Assembly (NCBI GenBank): GCA_973895155.1
Contig: OZ316897.1
Location: forward strand, 15,252,001 to 15,316,000
From: Marsupella aquatica
Lineage: Eukaryota; Marchantiophyta
Direction of reading: 5' to 3'
Length of the DNA stretch: 64,000 nucleotides
Shown here: positions 8,726 through 19,791 of the stretch, piece after piece
How positions within the stretch are numbered: position 1 is the stretch's first letter
How the letters are laid out: the number at the start of each line of letters is the position of its first letter
Notes under the pieces: model-generated
Database searches by the model: none
What the model was told of the DNA's origin: nothing
Seen by the model: the letters and a program-made list of their open reading frames with translations, nothing else
Translations under genes and position numbers: made by a program

Positions 8726-11700
8726 GCAAAAATTCTGTTGTTGTTGATGTTGCGCTTGCCTCTCCCGATGCTTTCATTAATGGCATCTTTATGTTTGGCA
8801 TATCTCTCATGCTGAGCCGCCAATACCTGGCTGGGAGGAGGCATGTTGGCAATGGTACCCTCACCCCTAATTACTCCATAGTCCCATCCATAGTTCGTTG
8901 TTTGCATCCAACAAACATACGTTGTTAGTCATGCAAAATTACATGTCCAATTCCAAGTGCGACAGACCCTAAGTAAGTTGAACCCTGGTTGGGCCACACC
9001 ATCGCAAGAGACATGAGATATTAGAAGGAGCCACAGAAGGAGCCCAATATTTGTCAATGATACATCCTATAAGGGCCCCCTCCTCCCACCCACCAACCTT
9101 GGCGAAGTTCCTCAATCCTGCTTCCAAGAGTTGTGCCTCTTGCCTCTAAACCCATGTTTGCCTACTTGGCTTTGGCTGCCCCAATGTCGAGACCCCTTGG
9201 GGCAACAGCTTGGCCAACTTTTCAATGGGCCTTTTTCCTACCCTTGCATCCCCCAATCACATTGGTAACCCCATTCTTTTGATTACTTTAAGCTTTTCAA
9301 TTTAAATTCGTCTTGGCCAAGATCCCTTGGGACAACGGCATGGCGCGACCCACATTTCAATAAACCTTTTTCCTACCCTTTGCATGGAAACCAAATCCAA
9401 GTTTACTCAGCTCCTTAGTGCCAATACCATGCCCCCTTGAGGGGTGTGATTTGCAACACTTTCCAACTTGGATGTTTGAGAGGAGGTGGTCCCCTCATAT
9501 ATAGTTCTAGGGACTTGCCACCCCTGGGCCACATTTGGTCCCCATGAGTCTCTCAGTTCAAAATCAGGTGGCAACAAATAACCGCAAGGTTGAGAGCACT
9601 TTGGGAAGCTCAAACCATTGGAACCAAGGAAAGGAGTACGGCTGACCTGACACTGGGCATTTTCAATGCACCTGGACTTCTCCCCAGCAGGTCACAGCGG
9701 CACTCCAAGAGTGAGGTGCAGGAGTTAAGCAAGGGTCAGGCTGCAGAGATGAGGGTTGATAGTTGGGCAAGATGGAGTAGGACAATTGTAGCCGTGGTTG
9801 CAAAGGTCAGGTGAGGCGCGACACTTGGCCGGAGTCGGGGGCGGCAGCCACCGTGAGTGGTCCAGGCGCGGCTTCCAACAGTGTCACTCAAAGCGTCTGC
9901 CGCACAAGGGGAGTTGACCGACTCCGTTGCTGAGACAGGCCGGGCAAGGGGAGTCGACTGACTCCGGCACTGAGATGGGCCAGTCCAGGCAAAGGTGTGA
10001 GGAGTGGCGGAGTGGGAGTATGAGGGGAGTCAACCAACTCCAGGGCGAGTCAGGCAGTGCTAGGGCTGGGGTGGGGTCGTCAGCTCTGGTCGTTGGGCCG
10101 TGGCTGTCAACTCAGGCTGTCAGGCTGGCGGCCGAGTCCACGCTCATCGCGAGGGCTGCTGGTGGGGAGGTCTGGCGCAGTCCAGGCTTGTCGCAATGGA
10201 GAGTCAAAGGCGGGGAGGACTCCAGGCGCATCGGACTAGAGCTCATCGTTGGTCCAGGTGTGTCGACTGGTCGTCGGTCACGCCTGCAGGCAAGCCGTGG
10301 CGAGTCAAGGCAGCAGGCAGGCCGTGGCGAGGCAGGTGAGTGGCGAGGCAGGTAAGGTTTGCTGGATCAATCACGAGGCACACAGGGCGAGGCAGGCCGT
10401 GGCCTCCATCAGGCACACAGGGCCAACTTTTTTCCTCTATATTCCTTCAACATTTTACCGTTTTGATTTTCTGCACCCAAAAGTGCACGGGAAATTTAAA
10501 TGATGACCACGTGGACAAAGCGCACAACCTTGTATTATAGTCTTTGATATTTGTCCCTCCTTGCACATAGGCTGTAGTTGCACATACTTGTACAACATGC
10601 ATTGCAGTCAGGTGTACCTTGGCATGTTACTGGACCATTGCATGTGAGACAAGAGAGTGAGGGAAGGCATTGAGATAATTTTGATTTTATCTAATGGGTT
10701 ATTAAAATAATGTTTTCCATGGACAATCAATATTTGATCTAGTCTTTTTGTTTTCATAAGCTGACAAAGCCCAAGAAATAGGCAGGGCCCTACATTATAG
10801 TGTTTAATAGATGTTGTCACAACATTCTTGTATGAATCACCCAATATTTTGTATGTAAATTTCTTGAAGATGTTCTTTGTGGAGAAGATGATAATGCATG
10901 AAGCCATGGTGTTTGCCACAAGGTTTGCAGAATATACTAGATTGCATCAATGTCATTGCATCAAAGTTATCATTAATGTTTTGTAAACTATGTTGTTTGT
11001 TGTGTGAAAGATGACCTTGTGTAACAAACATTGTTTACCACAAAGATGCTATTTGATGGTCACTCGACTATCCGATCCATGCACAAGAGTCATTATTTTG
11101 CATCTGTTTTCCAAGTTGTGTATTAGTAATTTAGATTCTATTTACTATTTGTGTTAGTCACTAACTTTCTCTGACTGTACAAGAGACCCCTGGGACCGAT
11201 TCCCAGTCCTCCCGTCCCATCCCATCCCATCCCCTTCCCTCCTACTCATGGATGGGATAGGGATGATCCTCCTTGCCAGCTCCTTGGTCCTCTTGCATGG
11301 GTGTTTAGACCTCCCCATTTTCCCGTGGCCTTATTCGCCAACCTTCCCTTCTCTCATTGCCTCCCTTTTTGCTTCTCTCTTTCTTTGGCTCCCTTTTGCT
11401 TCTCTCTTTATTGGGCTTGGCAAATAGTGTAGTTTGTACAAGAACCATTGTAAAAAAAAGTGGACAGGTGCGACTTCCTTTTGTACTTGTTAGTGGTTTT
11501 GGCCCTAGTTTGAGTGATTTACCTACCACGAACTACAGTCATCATGTCAGAAGGACATCACTGGCCCAAAGATTGAGAATCTTCTAGAAGCTAAAAGTCT
11601 TTTATTAAAATTTTTGAAAATGTGGAGTGTAAAAGTGGGGCCAACACTTGTAAGGCCATGATCATGAGGAGAAGGCACATGTGCCAAGTCAGCTAAATAT

Positions 11701-12255
11701 AAGTGATGCAAAATCTTTATCCCAACTCTGTGACAAGGGTTCTTAATTATTCTTCTCTACATCATAATCTGTTTGAGGCTGGGAATACCACACACAATGA
11801 GTTATCTTAAAGAATATTGTTTTGCTGATCTATGTAGAAAGGATAGTCCTAAGAACTTTTCCTTACCATTTGACGAAGAATTTCGGTTTGGAGGCTTTAT
11901 TTTGAGTTGCTTTACAAGATGTCAGGGTAGTGCCAACTTTCTTCTAGTCTCCAAAGATGTGAATTGGAAGCAACAAACTCAGCCACTTTTTGCGAAAAGT
12001 TGCAGAACTAATTTGGAGAGGTGGAATTTTGCCACTAACAAAAACCCTTGGCTCTAGCCAAAGAACTACAAGATGTGATTTTCAGGTGATTGAAGCGGGT
12101 CCCAACCTGTCTCTTAGCAAGTTATTCCAGCACCACTCGCTGCAGTTAGCTTTACAAGACTCAACGGTAAAAAAAAATATTCCAAAATTGTTATTCTGGC
12201 CCTGATACACCATCTTCAGGATCCTCGACTTTGCTTTGGTGAAAAGCAATCAGAG
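8726..12255. other. Intergenic, low-complexity and unassigned sequence
   Basis: No gene was recognised. An imperfect duplication at 9186-9250 and 9318-9384 shares 'ccttggg.caac' and 'ctttttcctaccctt'. Positions 9590-10420 are GC-rich with many 'gagtc', 'ggcagg' and 'caggc' motifs, giving long spurious frames. A (CCCAT)n microsatellite lies at 11212-11235. A minus-strand frame at 8719-8907 and a plus frame at 11773-12057 are open but match no family I know. Confidence 0.5.
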
Positions 12256-12290
12256 TGGCCCCACCTTCTTGTAAAGCCAGCCTGGGGATA
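12256..12290 (+). repeat. 35-bp dispersed repeat, second copy at 13138-13172
   Basis: 'gtggcccca.c.tcttgtaaagcca.cctggg' occurs at 12257 and again at 13139, about 880 bp apart and in the same orientation. This may be the end of a transposon family, but no partner in the opposite orientation was identified. Confidence 0.6.
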
Positions 12291-12779
12291 TCAGAAATCT
12301 TAAATTATGATACAAGGTCCCACTCTTTTATAACTGGTCGTCTTACGAGCTTTACACGTAGGAGGGCCGAAAAACTAATGGAATCGAGGCAAAGAGAAGG
12401 GAATAAATCAAAAAGGTGATTACTTTAGTGTGAAGGAAAGAGTGCACAGTTTTCCAAGCAAGAAAACAAGGGAGCAGCTAATACACGAGTATCAAAACCG
12501 ACCATGCTTAGTAGCATCCATGCATCCCTATGCTATCCGTGCATAAGAAATGATCCTCCCTCTACCATATATGTATGTATAGAAAGTAGCACATGATAGT
12601 CCCATGTAATAACAGGAGTTTAATTTTGCAGGTAACTATTGCATAGTGTAATCAATGAGCAACAGGAGACCAAAAATAATGAGAAAGAGGGAAGGGGGGT
12701 TGCGGGGGGTGGGTTAAGGTTTAAGAGGAAAACAAGGAAACAGAAAACAAAAAAGGAAAGATAACAAGAAAAATAAATG

Positions 12780-13090
12780 ATTTGTTGTACTGTTGTGGTT
12801 TTGTTGCAGTTTTTTTGCACCATGACATTTTTTATTGGATGACATTTTTTGTACAATAAGATCTTTTTAATAAACAAAATATTTTACATAATGATATACT
12901 TTGCATCATGATATTTTTCTCAAGTACATCTTTAGCACAGTGTCTATTTACACAATGATGTCTTTTACTTAATGATATCTTTTGATTAACTACATATTTT
13001 ATTTAATGATTTTTTTGGTACAATAATATCTTTCACTTAACTGCATCTTTAAAACAAGGACATTTTTTTGCAACAACATCTTGTGTGTAA
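12780..13090 (-). repeat. AT-rich degenerate array related to the 26.2-27.35 kb array
   Basis: Repeated phrases such as 'aatgatatctttt', 'acaatgatgtcttttac' and 'acaataagatc' recur every 25-45 bp. They are the reverse complement of the 'aagatatcattg' and 'aagatgtcattg' phrases at 26,260-27,350. One family therefore seems to be present in both orientations. Confidence 0.5.
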
Positions 13091-13212
13091 AGATGGGATT
13101 GAACTCATATCTGTGGAACAAGAAGTGGCCCTCCTCTAGTGGCCCCACCCTCTTGTAAAGCCACCCTGGGAACAATCGTTGGAACAAGAAGTGACCTTCG
13201 AGAAGTCTTGCA

Positions 13213-13319
13213 CATCACTCCCCATATCTTTAGAAGGAAGAGTGGCCACATCTCTCCCCATATCTTTAGAAGGAAGAGTGGCCACATCACTCCCCATATC
13301 TTTAGAAGGAAGAGTGGCC
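13213..13319 (+). repeat. Three tandem copies of a 36-bp unit
   Basis: A unit starting 'catcactccccatatcttt' and ending 'gaagagtggcca' is repeated three times almost perfectly. Because 36 is a multiple of three, open frames with a 12-residue repeat appear on both strands. They are probably not genes. Confidence 0.85.
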
Positions 13320-13599
13320 TTCCAGAAGTCCTGTACATTCACTAATGCCGTCTTTCTAGGGCCACGAGCCTTCGACAGGAAGTACTGTAAAGCGCCATAG
13401 CATGCACAGTTTAGGAGCAATCAGTTGATTCGGATGTGCCATGCTGGAAAGGAGAACCATGATGCATGCAGGAAAATGATGGCTACCCTAAAGAGCGTTA
13501 AAATGCCATTATAAAATTCTGTCACCAAAATTCGTTTGACTGTGGAAGTGCGAAGTCTTCTTTGCGTTGAAACCCCCATTTTAGATTGAATCGAAAAAG

Positions 13600-14190
13600 T
13601 GAAGTTTGTTCGAGAGTTAATGGAGAGAGCGGTGTACTGGGAATTTGGTGAAAGCACGAAGAGCATGCAGCGCGCTTGACATTTGTTTGGGATTAGTAAG
13701 TGCGGGTGGTGTGCTGGTGAAGCACAGAGAGGATGCAAGCTGGTTTTGAGGACTTTTGTTTGGAAATAGTGAAAAGAGTGTTGTTATTCTGTCGGAAGCT
13801 CAAAGTGCAGGCAGCTGAGTTCGAGGATATGTGATTGGGAGTAGTGAATAGAGCTTTGGTGTTGTGTGCAGCTGAGATCGAGGATATTTGTTTGGGAATA
13901 GACAATAGAGCGTTCTTGTTCCGTTAAAGCACAAAAAGAAGTTTAGCTGGGTTTGAGGATTTCAGTTTCGGAGCAGTGAATAGGGAGTCGTTCTACTATT
14001 GAAGTACAACGAGAATGCAGCTGGGTTGGAGCTTTGTTTGAGAACTGTGAATAGAATGTTTTACTTTCAAAGCACACGGAGGATGAAGCTGGGTTTGAGT
14101 ATTGTTGGAGAACAGTGCGTAGATCGCCTTTTTATGGTGTCAAAGAGGATGCAGCGCTTTGAGAGATTTGCTCGAGAAAATAGCGCAGAA
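13600..14190 (+). repeat. Diverged tandem array, unit about 70-75 bp, 6-8 copies
   Basis: Each unit has an 'aagcacaaagagaatgcagctgg' core in varying forms, then 'gtttgaggat.tttgtttggga' and 'tagtgaatagag.gtt'. The copies differ from each other by roughly 20-30%. The array ends about 1.1 kb upstream of the F-box gene's ATG. Confidence 0.7.
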
Positions 14191-15262
14191 ATGAATCGTT
14201 TCAGGACGTGAATGAAGAGTATGGCACCCTGGACTGGAAACACAATCGGATGAATGGGGAAGGACTCGTGAAATGGAGATGACTACTACAGATAGGAAGC
14301 GGAATGAGATTCTGGAGGCTCGAATGAATCGTCTTACAGTACTCTTCTCTTCTCGTTATCATTGGAGCGGTTGAAAACTGGCGTGGACGGAGGAGAGGAC
14401 TGAGGAGAATGGATATCTTGATCGATGTATGAGGGTCTGAGCACGAAGAGCATTCTCCGTTTCCACCTTCCCACGAGTCTGGTCAGTTTGCCTTCCTCTC
14501 TGTTCCCCGTCAACCATCCTGGCCTTGGATGAGCCGCACCTCACATTTCATTTAGAACAGATTTGTGTTGTCTTTCCAGTTTTTCAGATTTGTGGATCAA
14601 ATGTGTCGGTGGATCAAATGTGTCGTTCGTGATGCCAATACAGCGCTGTTCATTCCATGTACCGAGTGATTCGGCGGCGGCAATACCATCGACTCTTCTT
14701 CCCTTCTAAGCTAGACAGCGCTGTTCATGCCATGTACCGAGCGATTCGGCGGCAGCAATGCCATCCACTCTTCCTTCGTTCTAAGCCACGTCTGGTCTGA
14801 GATTTGGGAACTGTATCTATGGTATAGCTGGCCTAACCGGTCTCGAGTTTCTTCAAACTTATCCTTCCTAGCAAACTCTTGGTGGATCTGGGGGACACAG
14901 TTTAGTCTTGCTGGACTCTGTGTCTCTTCCTCCGGTTGCTTCCCGTAGGTAACGTGCATTCATTTGATTGTTACCCACTCGAAATTCGAAATTCTTCCCG
15001 TATTACTAGTAGCTTTTAGTCAACGCTTTCCTCTCCTTGTCTAGACGAATGCTGAAAAGCCCAATTTGACTCGGGTGGGCCATCATTTCCTTTGATTATC
15101 TCTTTCTTACATTGTTTGATCCCGAGCACCATTGTGTTCCGTTGTTTTCACGAACGAAAAGTGCTCACCGGTAATGCCTCCTGACTAACTCGATTGCTCC
15201 CACCCGGACGATTCTCTTCCAGATGCAGTGTTTCCTTCGAAGCTGAGGAGGTTATAGAAAAC
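14191..15262 (+). other. F-box gene 5' flank with 74-bp tandem duplication
   Basis: A 74-bp duplication (14641-14714 and 14715-14788) starts with 'cagcgctgttcat' in both copies. A 17-bp doublet ('gtggatcaaatgtgtcg') lies near 14592-14626. A 'ttctcttccag' acceptor-like site at 15212-15222 and a 'ag|gtaacgt' donor-like site near 14950 suggest a possible 5'-UTR intron. No protein frame was recognised. Confidence 0.5.
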
Positions 15263-17848
15263 ATGGATCACAATGGCAGTTCATCCTGTTTGTATGACAG
15301 CTACTCTCAGCTGCAGCGTCCTGTGGAGGGTGTGCAAGAGGCCGAAGCCATTGAAATGGTGGTAATGTGCGACAACCATGATTCGGAAGCATCAGCATGC
15401 AGCGGTGGGAGTGATTGGGCTGAGCTGATACCGGATGCGCTGAGTGAGATCTTCCAGAGGCTTCCTTTCGAGGACAGGTTGAGAGTGGTTCCACAGGTCT
15501 GCAAGAGCTGGAAGGAGGCGTCTTATAATCCAGCGTGTTGGACAGTTGTGGATATGGAGCCCTGGTTGCACAAGAAGGCGGAGGAAGACTATTGGTGGGA
15601 CTTCGAATGCGAATCGAAGGTAGACCATCTCGTCAAGGTCGTTGTCGATCGGAGTTGCGGCCGGCTACGCGAGCTGCGGACCATGCATGTCTCAGACATT
15701 TCTACTGACTATATAGCCGAGAGGTGCGTTTCAATGCAGTTCGTGAATTTGATCAAACTCTGGCGTTTAATAAAATGTCAACCTGATGTTGTTCTCGAGT
15801 AGTCCTCCTATCCTTGCGTACCGTAACAATGAGGCGATCTCTAATGAAGTTCTCGAGGTCGAGATGTATACCCTATGTAGACTATATACAGGGTTCTCTT
15901 GAACAGAGGCCACCGGGGGTTGTCCAATTCATAAGGCAAGAGTATCGTTTAGCTAAGAGGTTCGCTTTGATCCGAAATGTATTACGTTGAACCTGGGACA
16001 TGCATTGTAGGGCTTGTCTTCCTCCTTTTCTTTCAACCTATATCCAGCACTTTTTGTGAGGTGATCTAGGGAATTGATTAGTCATATGTAGCGAGTCATC
16101 TAGACAATTTTATTGTCTGGATTATCAGTGGGGTTTCCAATCCGGTCCTGTAGTGGGATTGGCTAAAGAGGTGTGTAACTTTGAGACTACCTGTGGGATT
16201 CTCTTGGTCAGGGTCAACTGGTGATTTCAAACAATGGCTAATTTGGTAAAGGAACCACCTAATGGTTTACAGCTGTTCAAAATGGATCAGATTGGAACGA
16301 AGCATTCATTACTTTAGTAGGTCTCCTCCTTCGGGTTCCCTGATCTCATTTTGTGAGGAGATCTCGTCTCATCTCATCTCATGAGTTGTACATCATTTGG
16401 ATCACCTACGGGTTTCTCTTGGTCATTGACCACATGGAGGTTTTCCAACCAAGGGCTTGGAACGCCGATGGACTACCTAAGTGGTGTCCAACTATACTGA
16501 ACGGATTACTTGCCTTGTACCGTGTCTCAGTGTTTTTTTTAGTGGCGAAAATTCGCTAGATTCCACCTCCCCAAAAATCCTTCGCCACTTTTGGCTAAAA
16601 TTCGCTACTTTTTTGCTGTCTCATTAGCCAGTGTTCCACCTAATCCCAGGCCCCTTTAGCCAGAATGTAACGGTCCGCCTTAAATCTAGGGAGATCTGAC
16701 GGTCAAGAACATAATTGAATACAGAATCTTTTGAGCATCTTCTCCTTGACGCACTTTACATTCGCCACCTTGGCGAAAAAGTGAAATCCTTAAAAAAAAC
16801 ACTGCCGTGTCTCCTCTAATCCTGAGTGATGGAGCAGTTTTTGAGGACATTTATAGAGCTGAGTAATGATCCATACAGGAGTATCAAGCAGTTTGTGATG
16901 AGAGCTGGAGAACCGATCATTTATGTCAGTGAATCATCCATGGGTACAGCAGTCATTCCGACCAGCTAGAGGGTTCTGTTGGTCAAGGATCATAGGGATT
17001 TAGCAATGAAGTCCTCTAGGGTGTACACCACTTGGACTACCCATGGCGTTGTCTTTGTCTTGGGCCAGATCAGTTACTGTACTGGGGTTTTCCGTCACTG
17101 GCCAACAAGGCAAATTTATCTTCTAAGTGATCTGCTTCTATCCGAATAATATGGGTTGCACCCATTAGCCATGTGATGCATTGTGGTTCACACTCCTGAT
17201 TCTCAGACTAGTATCTAGCAGTCAGCGAGGAGATCGTGAGAGCTGAACAGTGTTGACGGACAATCTGTTTTGACTCGGACTGACATGTGGGTGGACAAGT
17301 GACGTGATATTGAAGCTCACAAGTGTACATCTCTGGATTTCTGCAGATGTCCATTGATCACTGTCCTATCTATCCCGTACAGCTTGATGGTCACGAACAA
17401 GTCGGCTTTCAATCTTGCCACGAGCAGTCCGAGACTACAACGGCTGGACGTCAGCGATTGTTACAATATTTCAATGTCGGCTTTAGAAGCTTTCGGACGC
17501 AATTGTCCTTCACTCGACTGGCTGAGTCGCAATATGCTGAAGCACAATGAATCCACTCCTGGACAATCGTCGCCGGGTGGGGATGAGGAAGCGCTAGTGA
17601 TGTCCAAACATATGGGGCGATTGAAGCACCTGGAGCTGAAGAAAACAAGTTTGTCGGACTTGGGATTGCGACATCTGGCAACTGGGTGTCGAGAATTGGA
17701 GAATCTCAACCTTGCCTGCTGTACATCTTTATCTCCAAGAGCGTTGGACGATGTGAAGAGGAGTTGCTCAAACCTGAAGACGTTTACGAAACCCATTACT
17801 CCTCGTTTGCATGTCACCGTCGACTTCCATATGGTCCTGTTCGAGTGA
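15263..17848 (+). CDS. F-box/LRR protein, SKIP19/FBL23-like (two exons)
   Basis: This is a substrate-recognition subunit of an SCF ubiquitin ligase, with the F-box binding Skp1 and the LRRs binding a target. Exon 1 (15263-15723) starts MDHNGSSS. At residues ~50-100 it has an F-box (DWAELIPDALSEIFQRLPFE, then VCKSWKEA), followed by the subfamily signatures WWDFECESKVD and VVDRSCGRL. The exon stops inside an LRR (YIAER). Donor AG|GTGCGT and acceptor TCTGCAG|A (exon 2: 17347-17848) join in frame to give AERCPLITVLSI, a normal LRR. More LRRs follow (LQRLDVSDCYNIS; LKHLELKKTSLSDLGLRHLA). The model gives 320 aa. The upstream start was rejected because it lacks an ATG. The 1.6-kb intron carries a hAT MITE. 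Exact paralogue and target are unknown. A further short 3' intron cannot be excluded. Confidence 0.88.
16528..16804. mobile_element. hAT-type MITE with perfect 8-bp target duplication
   Basis: The element is 277 bp. Both ends read CAGTGTTTTTTTTA inward, and it is flanked by CCGTGTCT at 16520-16527 and 16805-16812. CAGTG ends with an 8-bp duplication are diagnostic of the hAT superfamily. The interior is non-coding. It lies in the intron of the F-box gene. A diverged relative is at 55594-55666. Confidence 0.92.
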
Positions 17849-18590
17849 ATTCGTTTGAACTCGTGTTGGAGTCTTCTTCAACTTATACCATGTACAAAAT
17901 GGTTGGCAACAAAGCCGCCTTCACCTTAGTGACGAGATTAGCTACAGGACTATTCATTCTTTTCCTTTCGTCAGGCACGTGACGGATTGAAGGTTCCACA
18001 GTGTTTCTCCCACTTATGGACCACAAAAGACAACAAAGCTCAGAGCTCGACATCGAGGAATTCTGAGATAGCAGGAGACTGGAGTTCACTGACTGGAACG
18101 AACTCGTCAGAGCTCGAAAGTCGTTATTACAGTGGGAATTGTCAGCCAACACAAGGGCTCCTTCGGTCACAGGGCTTATGTTCCTGACTTTTCTGTGTCG
18201 TGAACTGATCCCACTCATTGTGACAGGCGGTGTGAAACAGGGATATTAAGGCACGTATTCCCCATTGTGCCGTGCCTCTGTGGACTACATTGTGCTTAGC
18301 GAAGGTTTCTGTAAAAATCAATGTCAAAATTGGACGATAGTTCTCCGAGTTGCGGACGTATTCACCTGTGGTGCAAACGCTACGCATTTCCGCCGTGCAG
18401 TATCCTGATTACTTTTATATAGTGCACAAGTGACTCCTAAAATGCAGTGGTCTTCACCAAGCTGGCGAGAGATTGCCGCTCGTAACTCACATCAAGGATG
18501 GTCGACAATTCCCTTGCTAGTCGTCGCCCCTCTTAGATTCAAACCTTCGATTAGGTTGGCGATGTCTCAATGTGTAGCAAGTGGAACCAT

Positions 18591-18797
18591 GTGGGTGGAT
18601 CCCAAATCACATTTTGCTTAGAGATCCTTAGAGCAAGGAGACTGGTGGAAATCAGAACAGCCTTTCCTAGGAGTACGCAACTAATCATGTCGGTGGGTGG
18701 GCCCGAAATCGCATTTTTCTATAAGATCCTAAGAGCAGGGCGACTGATGGACTCTCAGGAAAGCCCTTCCCAGGAGTACGCAATCAACCGTGTTGGG
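18591..18797 (+). repeat. Tandem duplication, period 102 bp
   Basis: Copies begin at 18591 and 18693. Both have 'gtgggtgg', 'aaatc.cattttt', 'gatcct.agagca' and 'aggagtacgcaa'. They are roughly 75-80% alike. Confidence 0.75.
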
Positions 18798-18970
18798 CGC
18801 CAACTCTATTTAGAGCGAACGATGGGATTTCATACTTGTGTTACACTGTAATCAATTAATCCATAGTATTCACATCGTCTGTAATCTTCCGAAATTATTG
18901 CTAACCGATCAAAAAGTCGGCAGGTGAACAACTGGAACCTACACCTACAGTATTTCCAGTCTTTTGACTT

Positions 18971-19247
18971 TCGGCATGACCATCGATGAATGCGAATGAC
19001 ACAAAGGCTATAATGGAGTCCGAGAACAATTGCTTCAAATCCAGTATTCCGTTAATCAAAATTTTGGACAGTGCTGTCGATGAAACCACTTGATTCTTGA
19101 TTCAAACCTTCAGCATGACCATCGATGAATGCAAATGATAAAAAGGCTTTCATGGAGGCCGAGAACCATTGCTTCAAATCCAGTATTGCGTTAATCAAAA
19201 TCTGGACAGTGCTGTAGATGAAACCACATGAGTCTTGCATCAAACCT
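18971..19247 (-). repeat. Tandem duplication, period about 139 bp
   Basis: Copies at 18971-19109 and 19110-19247 share 'catgaccatcgatgaatgc', 'gcttcaaatccagtatt' and 'tggacagtgctgt'. The minus strand is open through both copies, giving a repeated peptide (DLKQ.FS, SFAFIDGHAE). No family was recognised. Confidence 0.75.
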
Positions 19248-19791
19248 CCGTTTCACGCACTCATCGACAAAGTTGAAGGCACGGTGGAGAAAATTACACT
19301 GTTCAACATTGAGAACTAGAACTCCTAAAAATTGTATGAAAGCCGTTTGTGTATTCAAAGTTATGCGAGCTTGACATGAGAATAGCCCAGCTTAGGAGCT
19401 GAAGGTCGATTTCTGAAGCAACAATGCGCTGCATCCAGTCAGCCCAAAATTTACAGGACTCTACCCCAACCAAAGAGCTGACAATAATGGAAGCTAGAGT
19501 TCACAAGCACTTCGTTTAGTATTCACAACCTTCCCTAAACCACGATCTTCGGCACTCATCCCAACGACACGTTGTCGGACACCCGTGTATCACTTGATGG
19601 CATATGCCTTAATCCTCTTTGATTGATGCTCATTGGTTCTATGCTCCATAGTGTTTTCCTACAGTCTAATAGCAAAATTAATTGCCAGGACAAATGGGAT
19701 AGAATATTACAATGCTTCGGTAAAGCCACCAGCCCGTTGGATCGCTTGGTTTACAGGCTTTCAAGAGCAAAGGGTCCAGACCATACCCACT

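Larger units (their letters stand above)
17849..19791. other. Intergenic between convergent genes, two tandem duplications
   Basis: No gene was recognised between the F-box gene and the FAM136A-like gene, which converge here. The region contains the duplications at 18591-18797 and 18971-19247, listed separately. Confidence 0.5.

Noticed and set aside
9927-10355. 142-codon frame in GC-rich DNA
   Set aside because: It consists of repeated 'gagtc' and 'ggcagg' motifs, is open in several frames at once, and has no domain.
13139-13420. Repetitive 68-94-codon frames on both strands
   Set aside because: They are produced by the 36-bp triple repeat, whose length is a multiple of three.
15194-15262. 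Upstream extension of the F-box ORF
   Set aside because: The extension begins with TTG, lacks an in-frame ATG before 15263, and contains an acceptor-like site at 15212-15222, so it is probably 5' UTR.
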